From the NCBI GenBank assembly GCA_964059195.1, contig CAXKWD010000009.1, forward strand, positions 149,539,890-149,603,889: a DNA stretch of 64,000 bases, read 5' to 3'. Every line of letters begins with the position of its first letter. Position 1 is the stretch's first letter. This DNA is from Ectobius pallidus (Eukaryota > Arthropoda > Insecta > Blattodea > Ectobiidae). Shown here piece after piece: positions 39,770-49,299 of the stretch. The notes under the pieces were generated by a model that saw nothing but the letters and a program-made list of their open reading frames with translations, was not told the origin of the DNA and did no database searches. The position numbers and the translations under genes are program-made.

Positions 39770-41218
39770 TTAGGGCATTTCTTGAGTAAATCCTTTGCTA
39801 CAAATATCACTCTTGAAAGATTTCTCTCCTGTGTGGGTAAGCAAATGCTTTTTGAGATGACCCCTTAGAGAAAAAGTTTTGTTACAAACATCACAGTTGA
39901 AAGCTTTCTCTCCCGTATGAGTAAGAAAATGAGTCTTGAGAGTACCACTTTGAGCAAATGTTCTATTACATAAATCACACTGAAAAAGTTGTTGTCCTGT
40001 ATGGGTAAGCATGTGAGTTTTGAGGGTAGATCTTAGAGAAAATACTTTGTTGCAAACATCACATTTCAAAGGTTTCGCTCCAGTATGGATAAATAAATGA
40101 CATTTCAGAGTACCTATACGAGCAAATGCTTTGTTACACGTATCACACTTGAAAGGTTTCTCTCCTGTGTGCGTAAGCAAATGGTTTTTGAGATGACCCC
40201 TTATAGAAAAAGTTTTGGTACAGATATCACATTTAAAAGCTTTCTCTCCTGTGTGGGTAAGCATATGAGTCTTGCGGGTACCACTTTGAGAAAATGTTTT
40301 GTTACATATATCACACTGATAAGGTTTCTGTCCTGTATGGGCAAGCATGTGATGGTAGAGATGATTCTTGTTAGCAAAAGTTCTGTTACAGATATCACAT
40401 TTAAAAGCTTTCTGTCCTGTGTGGGTAAGCATATGTGTCTTGCGGGTACCACATTGAGAAAATGTTTTGTTACATATATCACACTGATAAGGTTTCTGTC
40501 CTGTATGGGCAAGCATGTGATGGTAGAGATATTTCTTGTTAGCAAAAGTTCTGTTACAGATATCACATTTAAAAGCTTTCTCTCCTGTGTGGGTAAGCAA
40601 ATGAGTCTTGAGAGTACTCCCTTGAGAAAAAGCTTTGTTACATACGTCACACTTGAAAGGTTTCTGCCCTGTATGGGTACGCATATGAGTTTTGAGCTGA
40701 CCTTTTAGAGCAAATGCTCTATTACAGACATCACACTTAAAAGCTTTCTCTCCTGTATGGGTAAGCAGATGATTCTTGAGAACACAACTTTGAGAAAATA
40801 TTTTGTTACACACATCACACTTGAAAACTTTTCTTCCTTTCTTAGTAGGCAGACGACTTTTGAGATTATGTCTTTGAGAATTTTCTTCATTCTCCGTTTT
40901 AGGTTTAAACGTCTGTACGAAATCAACGGTCAATCGTTCACTCTCATGTGTTACACTAAGGGCAAGATTGTAGTTATTTTCCTCAGATGTTTCCGGAATT
41001 TCGCCGCACGATGTCGGTGTCTCTGATTTGGGAACTTTGGGTATTAATTCTTCGTAAGGGTCTATAATTTCGGTTTTAATCTGTTGTGTCTTAATTGAGT
41101 TGAAAGTTGTAGGTGTAGCCTCACACTTAACAGTACGTTCGTGTTGTACACATTTGGGTGGGGGGTCTTCTAGTTTAATTTCTGCTTTACCACAATGCGA
41201 TATTTCCACAGTCTCCAT
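39770..41218 (-). CDS. ZNF-4: C2H2 zinc-finger protein, 12 fingers plus a broken 13th
   Basis: 482 residues from the conserved ATG. Leader with IKLE, VKCE and IKTE; the fourth SUMO-type site is lost (VTHE). Twelve intact fingers follow. Fingers 4-5 and 6-7 are a near-identical 168-bp tandem duplication (NRTFANK.YLYHHMLAH then NKTFSQ.GTRKTHMLTH). The last finger is damaged twice: the first Cys is Ser (FKSDICSKG), and a 1-nt loss relative to ZNF-3 shifts the frame so that it ends FTQEMP. Beyond the shift the ancestral finger, its stop and the relic half finger (FKCDICNEERMFY) can still be read. The protein is probably still functional, as only the last finger is lost. Presumed nuclear DNA-binding regulator. 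Confidence 0.88.
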   Translation of the reverse strand: METVEISHCGKAEIKLEDPPPKCVQHERTVKCEATPTTFNSIKTQQIKTEIIDPYEELIPKVPKSETPTSCGEIPETSEENNYNLALSVTHESERLTVDFVQTFKPKTENEENSQRHNLKSRLPTKKGRKVFKCDVCNKIFSQSCVLKNHLLTHTGEKAFKCDVCNRAFALKGQLKTHMRTHTGQKPFKCDVCNKAFSQGSTLKTHLLTHTGEKAFKCDICNRTFANKKYLYHHMLAHTGQKPYQCDICNKTFSQCGTRKTHMLTHTGQKAFKCDICNRTFANKNHLYHHMLAHTGQKPYQCDICNKTFSQSGTRKTHMLTHTGEKAFKCDICTKTFSIRGHLKNHLLTHTGEKPFKCDTCNKAFARIGTLKCHLFIHTGAKPLKCDVCNKVFSLRSTLKTHMLTHTGQQLFQCDLCNRTFAQSGTLKTHFLTHTGEKAFNCDVCNKTFSLRGHLKKHLLTHTGEKSFKSDICSKGFTQEMP

Positions 41219-41530
41219 TACGTGAGGTGTTGAACTAAAATACAGGACTTCAAACCCACTCACACGACTTTAAATACTACACTTACGTCACTTATGGCAG
41301 CGGTCAATGCCTTTGAATTATATCACTTTTTAGGTTTCAATAAAGTTTAAGGTTTATAGTCTAACCTTTTCTACCAAATGCATTATGCTTATAAATCCTG
41401 AATATCTACGTGTCACTCCATTCTCCTGTTTTGTAGATCCAGTCACAGAGGAATGTTGTTATGGACCGCCATTTACGACGTTTTAAATTTCTGGTCTTGT
41501 ATTCTATATCATTCTCAAAGCTTTCAATAC
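41219..41530 (-). promoter_or_regulatory. 5' flank / putative promoter of ZNF-4
   Basis: Contains TTACGTCA (41283-41290; TGACGTAA in gene sense) and ACCGCCATTTACG (about 41467-41479, the AAATGGCGG motif). The CTATAAAC and CGCAATG blocks are more diverged than in ZNF-2, -3 and -5, and part of the CGCAATGTGACGC block is missing. Confidence 0.5.
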
Positions 41531-42450
41531 TAAAATAAAATATTTGCATTTTTTTCGTCCCTGATGCTAAGTTTTGAAAGACTGACACGACTTTCTCTAT
41601 CCTCAAACAGATTGTGCTATTTTTCTTGCTGCTCATCACTATTATGAAACCAAGGGTGCCACCCCAGCTCATGAAAAGTAACCCCTCTTACAAATAATGG
41701 AATATCGATCTATTTATTATCTCCATGCATAGGGGCAAAGGTGGGTTGGGAACAACCCTAAGCACATAGGCCACATCTGCAGGCCCATTGTGCCAACCCC
41801 TTGGGAATGGGATGATTGGCATGCCCAAAGGCCCCCCGAAGCAGATTCAACCGCGAGCCCCCACGGAACTCCCCAACATCCAGCTAGAACCACAAACCAC
41901 ACCACGTGCACCACACCCCCAGGGTCCCTCACGGAAAGAGCCCCCAGGCGTGCAGCACACCACATGACCACAATTCACGGGGCAGGACGGGAGATGGCCC
42001 GAAAGCCGGGAAAGGAAACGGGATAATAGTAGGGGGTGTTTGAAGGTGAAATGGAGGGTGTTGGGGGAAACGAGAGGATCCCGGAGAAATACCTCCAAAG
42101 GCCACGGCTTCAGTTGTTTCTTCATCTGAATTGCTGGTGTTCACTTTTTGTTGTTGGAAACCATCTTCTTGTCTTTTGTGGGTTGGTTTCATGACTCCTT
42201 AACAGCTGTGCTCTTCTCTTATTGCAACTTTCTCTTCGCTTTGGTGTTCTCAAAATTTTCAGAGGATGTCAGACGAGAAGCAGATTGCTTTTTTCTATTT
42301 ACATTTTACTTTACTACTACTTTGGTATGAATGGGGAGTAATGTTGAAGAGTCTGATTCAGCAGATGATTTTGTTGGTATTTTGTCATCGGTCTGAGAAC
42401 TGGGTTCGTTGAGATCGGCGTTCCTATTAACATTAAATTCAAATTCAAAT
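41531..42450 (-). pseudogene. Distal 5' flank and pogo/jerky-like transposase 3' part (copy 2)
   Basis: 41531-41700 is the outer family flank. From 42450 leftwards the reverse strand reads ...SSAESDSSTLLPIHTKVVVK, then KPTHKRQEDGFQQQKVNTSN and SDEETTEAVAFGG (41929-42192), an acidic, hydrophilic tail as found at the end of pogo-type transposases. It is the best-preserved copy of that tail. Confidence 0.5.
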
Positions 42451-42999
42451 TCTTTATTGGTCCTGAGAATCACTATGTACAACGTACAATTTGATATTGG
42501 ACAAGTCAACATATAATTAAACTAGACTAAGCTAAAATAATAAGAAATATTATTGTTTATAATAATTGCAAGATGAATCTAAAGTACCTATGCATTTTTT
42601 GTAAGGTATTCCTCAACTGAATAAAAGCAATTGTCTATCAAATATGCCTTAAGGGATTTTTTGAATGAGGGTTTTTGGTGGATTAATTTGAGCTGCTTTG
42701 GAAGACTGTTATATAATTTAATTACAGAGTAAAAGGTTCCTTTATGAAATAGAGTGATTCTGTGGTGTTGTGAATAAAAATCAGAACGGTGTCTGGTGTA
42801 GTGCGAGTGTACTTCATTGTTTTTTACAAATGGAGAGTGGCCATCTATTGTAGTTTTACTAATTAACATTAAGCTTTGATATATGTACAAACATGGTAGT
42901 GGGAGGATGCCGAGGTTTTTGAATAGGGGTTTACATGAAGCTCTTGAATTTAGCCCTTCCATTATTCTAATTATTTTCTTTTGGGTTCTGAAACATTTA
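42427..42999 (-). mobile_element. LINE 3' fragment
   Basis: The reverse frame 42588-42962 encodes EGLNSRASCKPLFKNLGILP, HYTRHRSDFYSQHHRITLF and LYNSLPKQLKL, ending with a proper C-terminus. Left tail is the TTCTTTATTGGTCC sequence. This insertion is not present at this point in the ZNF-2/ZNF-3 spacer. Confidence 0.75.
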
Positions 43000-43335
43000 A
43001 TAGCTGAAGGCCCGTGGGGTGAACTATCTTCATTGTTGACTCCACTACAAGATCATCCAGAAGAAAATATCTCTGATGGTATGAACTTATGTTCTGGGAT
43101 CTTGTTGCGATGGAAAGGGAAAATTCCCTACAGTAGCTCCTTTCTTTCATTGGAAATCTTGCCAAATACAAATTTGGTTATTGAGGCTGCTGGGTTGTTA
43201 TGAACGAATGGTGTGTCCTCTTGGTGGTAAAGGGTTTTGAGGGATTTGAAAGCTATTCGGTCAAGAGGTTGCAATACATGGGTGGTGTGAGGTTGAAGGC
43301 TAACAAGATTAATTGTTTTGTAGGCAATAATCAAA
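43000..43335 (-). pseudogene. pogo/jerky-like transposase remnant, middle part (copy 2)
   Basis: The reverse frame 43128-43334 has SLQPHTTHVLQPLDRIAFKS (the LPPHTTHxLQPLD block preceding the last catalytic residue in Tigger/jerky DDE domains), followed by KFVFGKISNERKELL, then a stop; HRNKIPEHKFIPSEI continues in another frame. Confidence 0.7.
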
Positions 43336-43744
43336 ATTCAAATTCTTTATTGGTCCAGTATAATCACTATGTGCAATGTGCAATTGATATTGGACAAGTC
43401 AACTTATAATTAAACTAAACTAAGCTAAAATATAATAAGAAATATTTTTGTTTATAATATTTTCAAGATGATTCTAAAGTACCTATGCACTTTTTGCAAG
43501 ATATTTCTCAACTGAATAAAAGCAATTGACATTCAAATATGACATAAGGATTTTTTAAATGCGTGTTTTTGTTGGATTAATTTGAGCTGATTTGGAAGAC
43601 TGTTATATAATTTTATTACAGAGTAAAATATTCCTTTTTTATATCGAGTGGTACTGTGCTGTTGTGAATGAAAATCAGAACGGTGTCTAGTGTAGTGGGA
43701 GTGTGATTCATTGTTCTTTAGAAGTGGAGAGTAGCCAGCTATTG
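43333..43744 (-). mobile_element. LINE 3' fragment nested in the transposase remnant
   Basis: CTTTATTGGTCCAG tail at the left, LINE C-terminus (HYTRHRSDFHSQQHSTTRY, LYNSLPNQLKLIQ) fused to transposase sequence at 43740. Same junction as at 26290 and 57781. Confidence 0.75.
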
Positions 43745-44060
43745 TGCATTCGAAGGAATTGCGGGATATGTGGCCATCCAAAATGAGCAAACTCTTAGAC
43801 TGGGCACGATTTTTCACAAAATTCTTAAGCCAGAGCAAGAAAAGATCTTCACTTATGTACCCAGTTTCGGACATAAGTACTGTTGCTCCAGGTGGCATTC
43901 CCTGTTTGTATTCTTCTCTCATTCTTTGCCCTTTAAAAATAACAAAAGGAAGGAATAAACACTCCGGTGGCACTACCACAGCCGACAATTTTTCTCTTTC
44001 CCTTTTCGGCAATAATATTTAATGGCTTGTTATTCATGGGAAATCCACTTAAGGCTATAC
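43744..44060 (-). pseudogene. pogo/jerky-like transposase remnant, catalytic part (copy 2)
   Basis: Reverse strand: NKPLNIIAEKGKR, FVIFKGQRMREEYKQGMPPG, MSETGYISEDLFLLWLKNF, SKSLLILDGHISRNSFE. The order PFVIFKG / PPG...SE.G.I / WL..F / LLILDGH.S matches the central part of Tigger/jerky DDE_1 transposases, including one catalytic Asp (LDGH). One frameshift lies near 44000. Confidence 0.75.
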
Positions 44061-44234
44061 ACGGTTTTCATCACAAAACCTGTGTAAACATGAAATACCA
44101 CAAACCCGAAATAACTGTGCGGCGAAAGCATATCACATAACAAAATGCAAGAATGGACAAAAATCAATAACGGAAATCAGCAGACAATAATTTGTACATA
44201 AATTTTCGCTTGAGTGCACCTTTCTCTCATTATT

Positions 44235-44295
44235 ATTATCATGTAATGTCCAACAGACACAATAATATGTGGTGCATGAATGCATATATCTATGG
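44235..44295 (+). repeat. Fragment of the tRNA-containing repeat
   Basis: Same fragment, same neighbours as 26790-26850; inherited with the spacer duplication. Confidence 0.6.
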
Positions 44296-44474
44296 ATAAA
44301 TATTGATCAGAAGCAAGAAAATAGCACAATCAGTCTGAGGATAGATAAGATGGTGTGAGGCTTTCAAAAGTTAGCATAAAGCTAAAAAAAATGCAAATAC
44401 ATTACTTTTTTAGTAACGAAAGCTTTGTGAGTGCTTTAGAATACGAGAACAAGAATCAAAAACGTTCCAAGATA

Positions 44475-45071
44475 TGTAATCTATGTAAATAACATAAATG
44501 CCCCAGATAACTGCAAAGTAATAACATAATGCTGACGACAGCACAGCAATATGCTGGAATGACTCAGACAATAACCTTAAAGAGACAGCACTATTAACAA
44601 CAAACTTTCTTCTTGACTATTTCAGTACAAACAATCTTACAACTAATGTAAATAAGACAGGTATTATTAAGTTTGAACTAGCAAACCGCCTACAGGAAAA
44701 CAAATTTAATATCACAATTAATGGCACTGATATAGAAAAAAAAAAAGTCATCAGTTCTTAGGAATATTAGTAGATAAGCATCTATCCTGGAAACTGCATG
44801 TAAATGAAGTCTGTAAGAAGGTAAGCAAGGGCATATATATTGTGAAGTACATGTCAGAATACGTTGGCACTGCTACACTAAAAATGATTTATTATGGGCT
44901 AGTTTATCCACATATCCTATATGGTATTGAAGTATGGGGAGCATGTGCCTATACACATTTATGTAGAATACTTATACTACAGAAGCGGTGTCTTAGAATA
45001 ATATATAAACTGGGAAGGTTAGACAGCTGCAGAGATATATTTAGGAAGGAAAAAATTCTAACAATAATGTC

Positions 45072-45116
<45 letters not shown>

Positions 45117-45535
45117 ATTTTACTTTTAAAATCTACACCAGAATTAGACGTAGCCATAGATGAAATTCACCAGTATGACACTCGATCAAACATAAACCTA
45201 TACACAAAAAGATACAACACAAAATCATCAAACAGGGATCCATATGTAATTGGGGTACAGTTCTATAATAAACTACCAAACACTTTAAAACAGTGCACTG
45301 GGAAAAAATTTACACAATGATTAAAGAGCTACCTTTGTGAAAAAGCACTTTATAGGATAGATGAACTCTAAATTAGATATAGGCCTAAGGTAAATAGTTC
45401 TATGATATCTATTAATTAATGAATCTTGTATTCTGGTATGATCATAGTCTTTAATTAGATTTAAGTTTGACATGTCCAAAATCAATATGTAATTGATACA
45501 CTGGATGAAATAAAATTATTATTAAGTTATTATTA
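44475..45535 (+). mobile_element. LINE fragment with internal (TA)n expansion
   Basis: Forward: FLGILVDKHLSWKLHVNEVC (44759-44815), KMIYYGLVYPHILYGIEVWG, ILQKRCLRIIYKLGRLDSCR (44842-45117), then (TA)n at 45073-45110 and a decayed C-terminus with FYNKLPNTLKQ. It is inserted in the 5' flank of ZNF-5 between AGATAT and ATAACAAAG, which are adjacent upstream of ZNF-3 (about 27023). Confidence 0.75.
45073..45110 (+). repeat. (TA)n microsatellite
   Basis: About 19 units inside the LINE. Confidence 0.9.
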
Positions 45536-45539
45536 TATA

Positions 45540-45782
45540 ATAACAAAGACTCAAAACATTCAAAAATGGCGGTGCATAACATCATTTCTCTTTGACTGGA
45601 TCCATAAAACAGAAGAATGGAGCGATACGCAATGTGACGCTAATCGTAATTTACATAGGTATTACATACTGCGTTTGGTCGAAAAACTTAGACTATAAAG
45701 CGTTAGCTATATTCAACTCTAATAAGTAGTGTAATTCGAAAGCATTGACCGCTGCCATAAGTGACGTAAGTGTAGTATTAAT
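45540..45782 (+). promoter_or_regulatory. 5' flank / putative promoter of ZNF-5, split from its gene
   Basis: Carries the full family set: AAAATGGCGGTGCATAAC (about 45565), GACTGGATCC, GCGATACGCAATGTGACGC, CTATAAAGCGTTAG and TGACGTAA (45762-45769). The following 8 bp (45775-45782) are the target duplication of a 2-kb TIR element, so these motifs are now about 2.04 kb from the ZNF-5 ATG, compared with about 65 bp in ZNF-2 and ZNF-3. Confidence 0.6.
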
Positions 45783-46311
45783 CAACGAGCTAGAATAGAG
45801 ATTATAGAGTGGCTGTTGCGCCGCCATATTTGAAGCAAGTTGAATGTGCATCCGCCATGTTTTCAACTGCCGGGCTGTCACATTAAAGAATTGTGGTATA
45901 CTAGAACCTGGGACTATACATACTGTGCAATGAAAAATCACAACTGTATACTTCAATCTATTAATCACATCACATATTATGTCAAATTAGCAATTAAATT
46001 TTCTTTAGGAATAATACGTAAAATAATATAAATTATGTTGGCTCGAAGTCCTAGGCGTAAGAGTTGAGAAAGCCCATCTGCTAGGCTATTGTACTAGAGA
46101 AACAAGTCGAAACGCAGTAAATTAAAAAACTGCAGAAACTCCAGTTCAGGAAATAATGTAGTAATGCAATAGGCCTATTCAGAATAATTTACAATATAGT
46201 AGACGCCATATTAGGCCTAGCGGAAATTTCTAAATTTAAGTGTACCATTCACACTCAGACCAAACCAGTCTTCAAAGAACTGAATATTTTGTCACTCGGT
46301 GGTACAGAATA

Positions 46312-46351
46312 ATAATAATAATAATAATACAAATAATAATAATAATAATAA
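46312..46351 (+). repeat. (AAT)n microsatellite
   Basis: Interrupted AAT units. Confidence 0.8.
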
Positions 46352-46775
46352 AATGTTACATAATGAAGAGATTACAAAATACTGTAGTCTATATACAAAT
46401 CTGTGCTGAATGCCTTCTCTGTGGATGTATGCACTTCTAGCATGTACCGGTAACAAGGATGCAACAATCTCTTATGTTTATTAATATTTTATTTTCATTA
46501 CACCTTATAGCAATAGGCATTAGACAGCATCATATGGTTACAATAACATAAATAGGAAACAGGAAATAGGCAAATGAAAAGAAAGGAAAAATTACAATAA
46601 TTATCAGCGTAAAAGTAAGAATAACGAGAATAGAAGAGAATAAAGATAATGTGAGAGAGTTTACAAGAAAAGTAAGTATGGAGAATATAGAGAAGAAGAA
46701 AAAGTGTTGGTAGTAAAAAGAAATAAAATGACATGAGAAAAATAGGCCTATGTTTGTTAACAAGATACAAAAAAA

Positions 46776-47304
46776 GTGTGCGTGGAACGCCACGCGACAA
46801 AAGCTAAACTTTTTTTATATTTTCAATTTTAGACTATTGGATTTTTCAATTTTGGATTGCTGGACTTTTTTTACTTTTCGATTTTTTAATTTTTTAAATT
46901 TTGGAATTGTGCATTTTTAAAATTTTAGATGTTTAAATTATTTTTTTAAATGTTGGATATTTGGATTTTTTGACATTTAATTTAGGAATTTTTGTTTTTT
47001 TAATTTTGGATCTTTTAAATTTTGAATCTTTGATTTTTATTTTTATTTTTTATTTTTAATTTTTTTAAATTTGGATTTTGACTTTTTAATTTTAAATTTT
47101 TAGATATTTAAACTTTGGATTTTCGAATTTTTAATTTTTTAAATTTTGGATAAGCCTAATCATTGAGTTGATTGTTTTCTGTGCAATCCGTTCCGTCACA
47201 CCCCACTAATTTCTTGCCGATTTTGAGCTCAACACTAATTTCGTGATGATTTTGAGCGTTACACAGCTCTCGATTTACCCCTACCGCGGCTAAAGAAGTT
47301 TCAC
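46776..47304 (+). repeat. 0.53-kb repeat with GGATTTTT minisatellite (copy 1)
   Basis: GTGTGCGTGGAACGCCACGC...GCTAAAGAAGTTTCAC. The core (about 46810-47150) is an irregular minisatellite of TTTTTAATTTTGGAT-like words. The inner ends (AAGCTAAAC.. / ..AAGAAGTTTCAC) hint at short inverted repeats, GAAGTGAAACTT. The second copy is inverted at 51439-51960. Confidence 0.7.
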
Positions 47305-47806
47305 TTCAAAAACCTTAAATTTTGCACACTATTAAAATATTTAAAGAGTGACGGGGATTCTTGGCGGTAACATTTATATCTGTACAATCTTATAGATGCC
47401 TAGAAATTATTTCAAACTTACTGTCCTTTGAACAATATTAATTTTGTAAACATCAGCCTCAGTTGCTTTCCTCTTTCCTGCTCAGACCTGTTCCTGCAGA
47501 AGTCATGTAATCTACAGGTGAAAAACAGTTTCAAAATTAGTTTAAGAAGTGAGGCATAATGAGATTCATCATCTGGTTCCGAAGCGGTAAACAAGCAGGC
47601 ATATTTTTTACCAAAAGTATCCACACAAATGCAATCAAAATACATATAAAGATAGCAGACGATGAGAGTAACAGGTAGCTGTAAACATGGCGGCTATGTT
47701 TCACGAAGGCACCACCCAGAGCGCTGTAAAGGACACAACAGCCACTCTATAATCTCTATTCTAGCTCGTTGGTATTAATAGTCGTGTGAGTGGATTTGAA
47801 GTAATA

Positions 47807-49207
47807 ATGGAGATTGTGGAAACATCGCATTGTGATAAAGCAGAAATTAAACTAGAAGACCCCCCACCCAAATGTGTACAACACAAACGTACTGTTAAGT
47901 GTGAGGCTATACCTATAACATTTAACTCAATTAAGACACGCCAGATTAAAACCGAAAATATAGACCCTTACGAAGCTTTAACACCCAAAGTTCCCAAATC
48001 AGAGACACCGACATCGTGCAGCGAAATTCAGGGAACATTATCTCAGGAAAATTATGACAATCTTGCGCTTACTGTAAAACATGAGAGTGAACCATTGGCC
48101 GTTGATTTGGTACAGACGTTTAAACCTAAAACGGAGAATGAGGTAAATTCTCAAAGACATAATCTCAAAAGTCGTCTGCCTACTAAGAAAGGAAGAAAAG
48201 TTTTCAAGTGTGATGTGTGTAACAAGATATTGTCTCAAAGTTGTACTCTCAAGAATCATCTGCTTACCCACACAGGAGTGAAAGCTTTTAAGTGTGATGT
48301 CTGTAATAGAGCATTTGCTCTAAAATTTCAGCTCAAAACTCATATGCGTACCCATACAGGGCAGAAACCTTATCAGTGTGATATATGTAACAAAGCATTT
48401 TCTTTAGCGAGTATTCTCAAGACTCATTTGCTTACCCATACGGGAGAGAAAACTTTCAACTGTTATGTTTGTAACAAATTTTTTTTTCAAAAATCTAATC
48501 TCAAAGGTCATCTGCTTACCCATACAGGACAGAAACCTTTTCAGTGTGATATATGTAACAAAACATTTTCTCAAAGTGGTACTCTCAAGATTCATTTGTT
48601 TACCCACACAGGAGAGAAACCTTTTAAGTGTGATGTTTGTAACAAAACTTTTTCTATAAGTAGTTCCCTCAAAATTCATGTGCGTAGTCATACGGGAGAG
48701 AAACCTTTCAAGTGTGCCGTATGTAACAAAGCATATGCTGTAAGGGGTAATCTCAAAAGTCATTTATTTATCCATACTGGAGAGAAACCTTTCCAATGTG
48801 ATATTTGCAACAAATTATTTTCTCTAAGAAGTAACCTCAAAACTCACATGCTTACCCATACAGGACAAAAACCTTTCCAGTGTTATTTATGTAACAAAAG
48901 ATTTTCTCAAAGTGGTACTCTGAAGACTCATTTGCTTACCCACACAGGAGAGAAACCTTTTAAGTGCGACGTTTGTAACAAAGCATTTTCTCAAGGGAGT
49001 ATTCTCAAGACTCATTTGCTTACCCATACGGGAGAGAAAGCTTTCAACTGTGATGTTTGTAACAAACATTTTTTCCAAAAAGGTCATCTCAAAAGTCATC
49101 TGCTTACCCATACAGGAGAGAAACCTTATCAGTGTGATAAATGCAACAAAGTATTTTCTCAAAGAAGTAGCCTCAAAAAACATTTGCTTACTCACACAGG
49201 AGAGTGA
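47807..49207 (+). CDS. ZNF-5: C2H2 zinc-finger protein, 12 fingers
   Basis: 466 residues from the conserved ATG (MEIVETSH). Leader motifs IKLE, VKCE, IKTE, VKHE and PKTE. Twelve fingers; fingers 1, 2, 7, 8 and 10-12 closely match those of ZNF-1 ([36 protein letters not shown]), while fingers 3-5 differ, so ZNF-1 and ZNF-5 are sister copies with shuffled middles. In finger 4 an extra Phe replaces a linker-helix residue (KFFFQKSNLK), and the residue after the first Cys is Tyr in fingers 4 and 9. The TGA is followed by AFKCYICNERGILY and TAA. A 2-kb transposon separates the gene from its promoter-like block. The LINE after the stop is shared with ZNF-1. Presumed nuclear DNA-binding regulator. 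Confidence 0.9.
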   Translation: MEIVETSHCDKAEIKLEDPPPKCVQHKRTVKCEAIPITFNSIKTRQIKTENIDPYEALTPKVPKSETPTSCSEIQGTLSQENYDNLALTVKHESEPLAVDLVQTFKPKTENEVNSQRHNLKSRLPTKKGRKVFKCDVCNKILSQSCTLKNHLLTHTGVKAFKCDVCNRAFALKFQLKTHMRTHTGQKPYQCDICNKAFSLASILKTHLLTHTGEKTFNCYVCNKFFFQKSNLKGHLLTHTGQKPFQCDICNKTFSQSGTLKIHLFTHTGEKPFKCDVCNKTFSISSSLKIHVRSHTGEKPFKCAVCNKAYAVRGNLKSHLFIHTGEKPFQCDICNKLFSLRSNLKTHMLTHTGQKPFQCYLCNKRFSQSGTLKTHLLTHTGEKPFKCDVCNKAFSQGSILKTHLLTHTGEKAFNCDVCNKHFFQKGHLKSHLLTHTGEKPYQCDKCNKVFSQRSSLKKHLLTHTGE

Positions 49208-49299
49208 GCTTTTAAGTGTTATATCTGTAACGAAAGGGGAATATTATATTAAACTAATAATAATAGTAGTATGGAGCACTCCAAAGAGCATTGATGTAG

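Larger units (their letters stand above)
45783..47771. mobile_element. TIR element with 36-bp perfect ends and 8-bp duplication
   Basis: 45783-45818 (CAACGAGCTAGAATAGAGAT...) and 47736-47771 are exact reverse complements. GTATTAAT flanks at 45775-45782 and 47772-47779. ZNF-3 (27262-27272) and ZNF-6 supply the empty site. An 8-bp duplication and CA ends fit hAT or P-type elements; I see no transposase frame. Subterminal GCCGCCATATTTG / CATGGCGGC words occur inside both ends. A 0.53-kb repeat is nested (46776-47304). The 75-residue reverse frame 47418-47645 is unrecognised. Confidence 0.85.
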
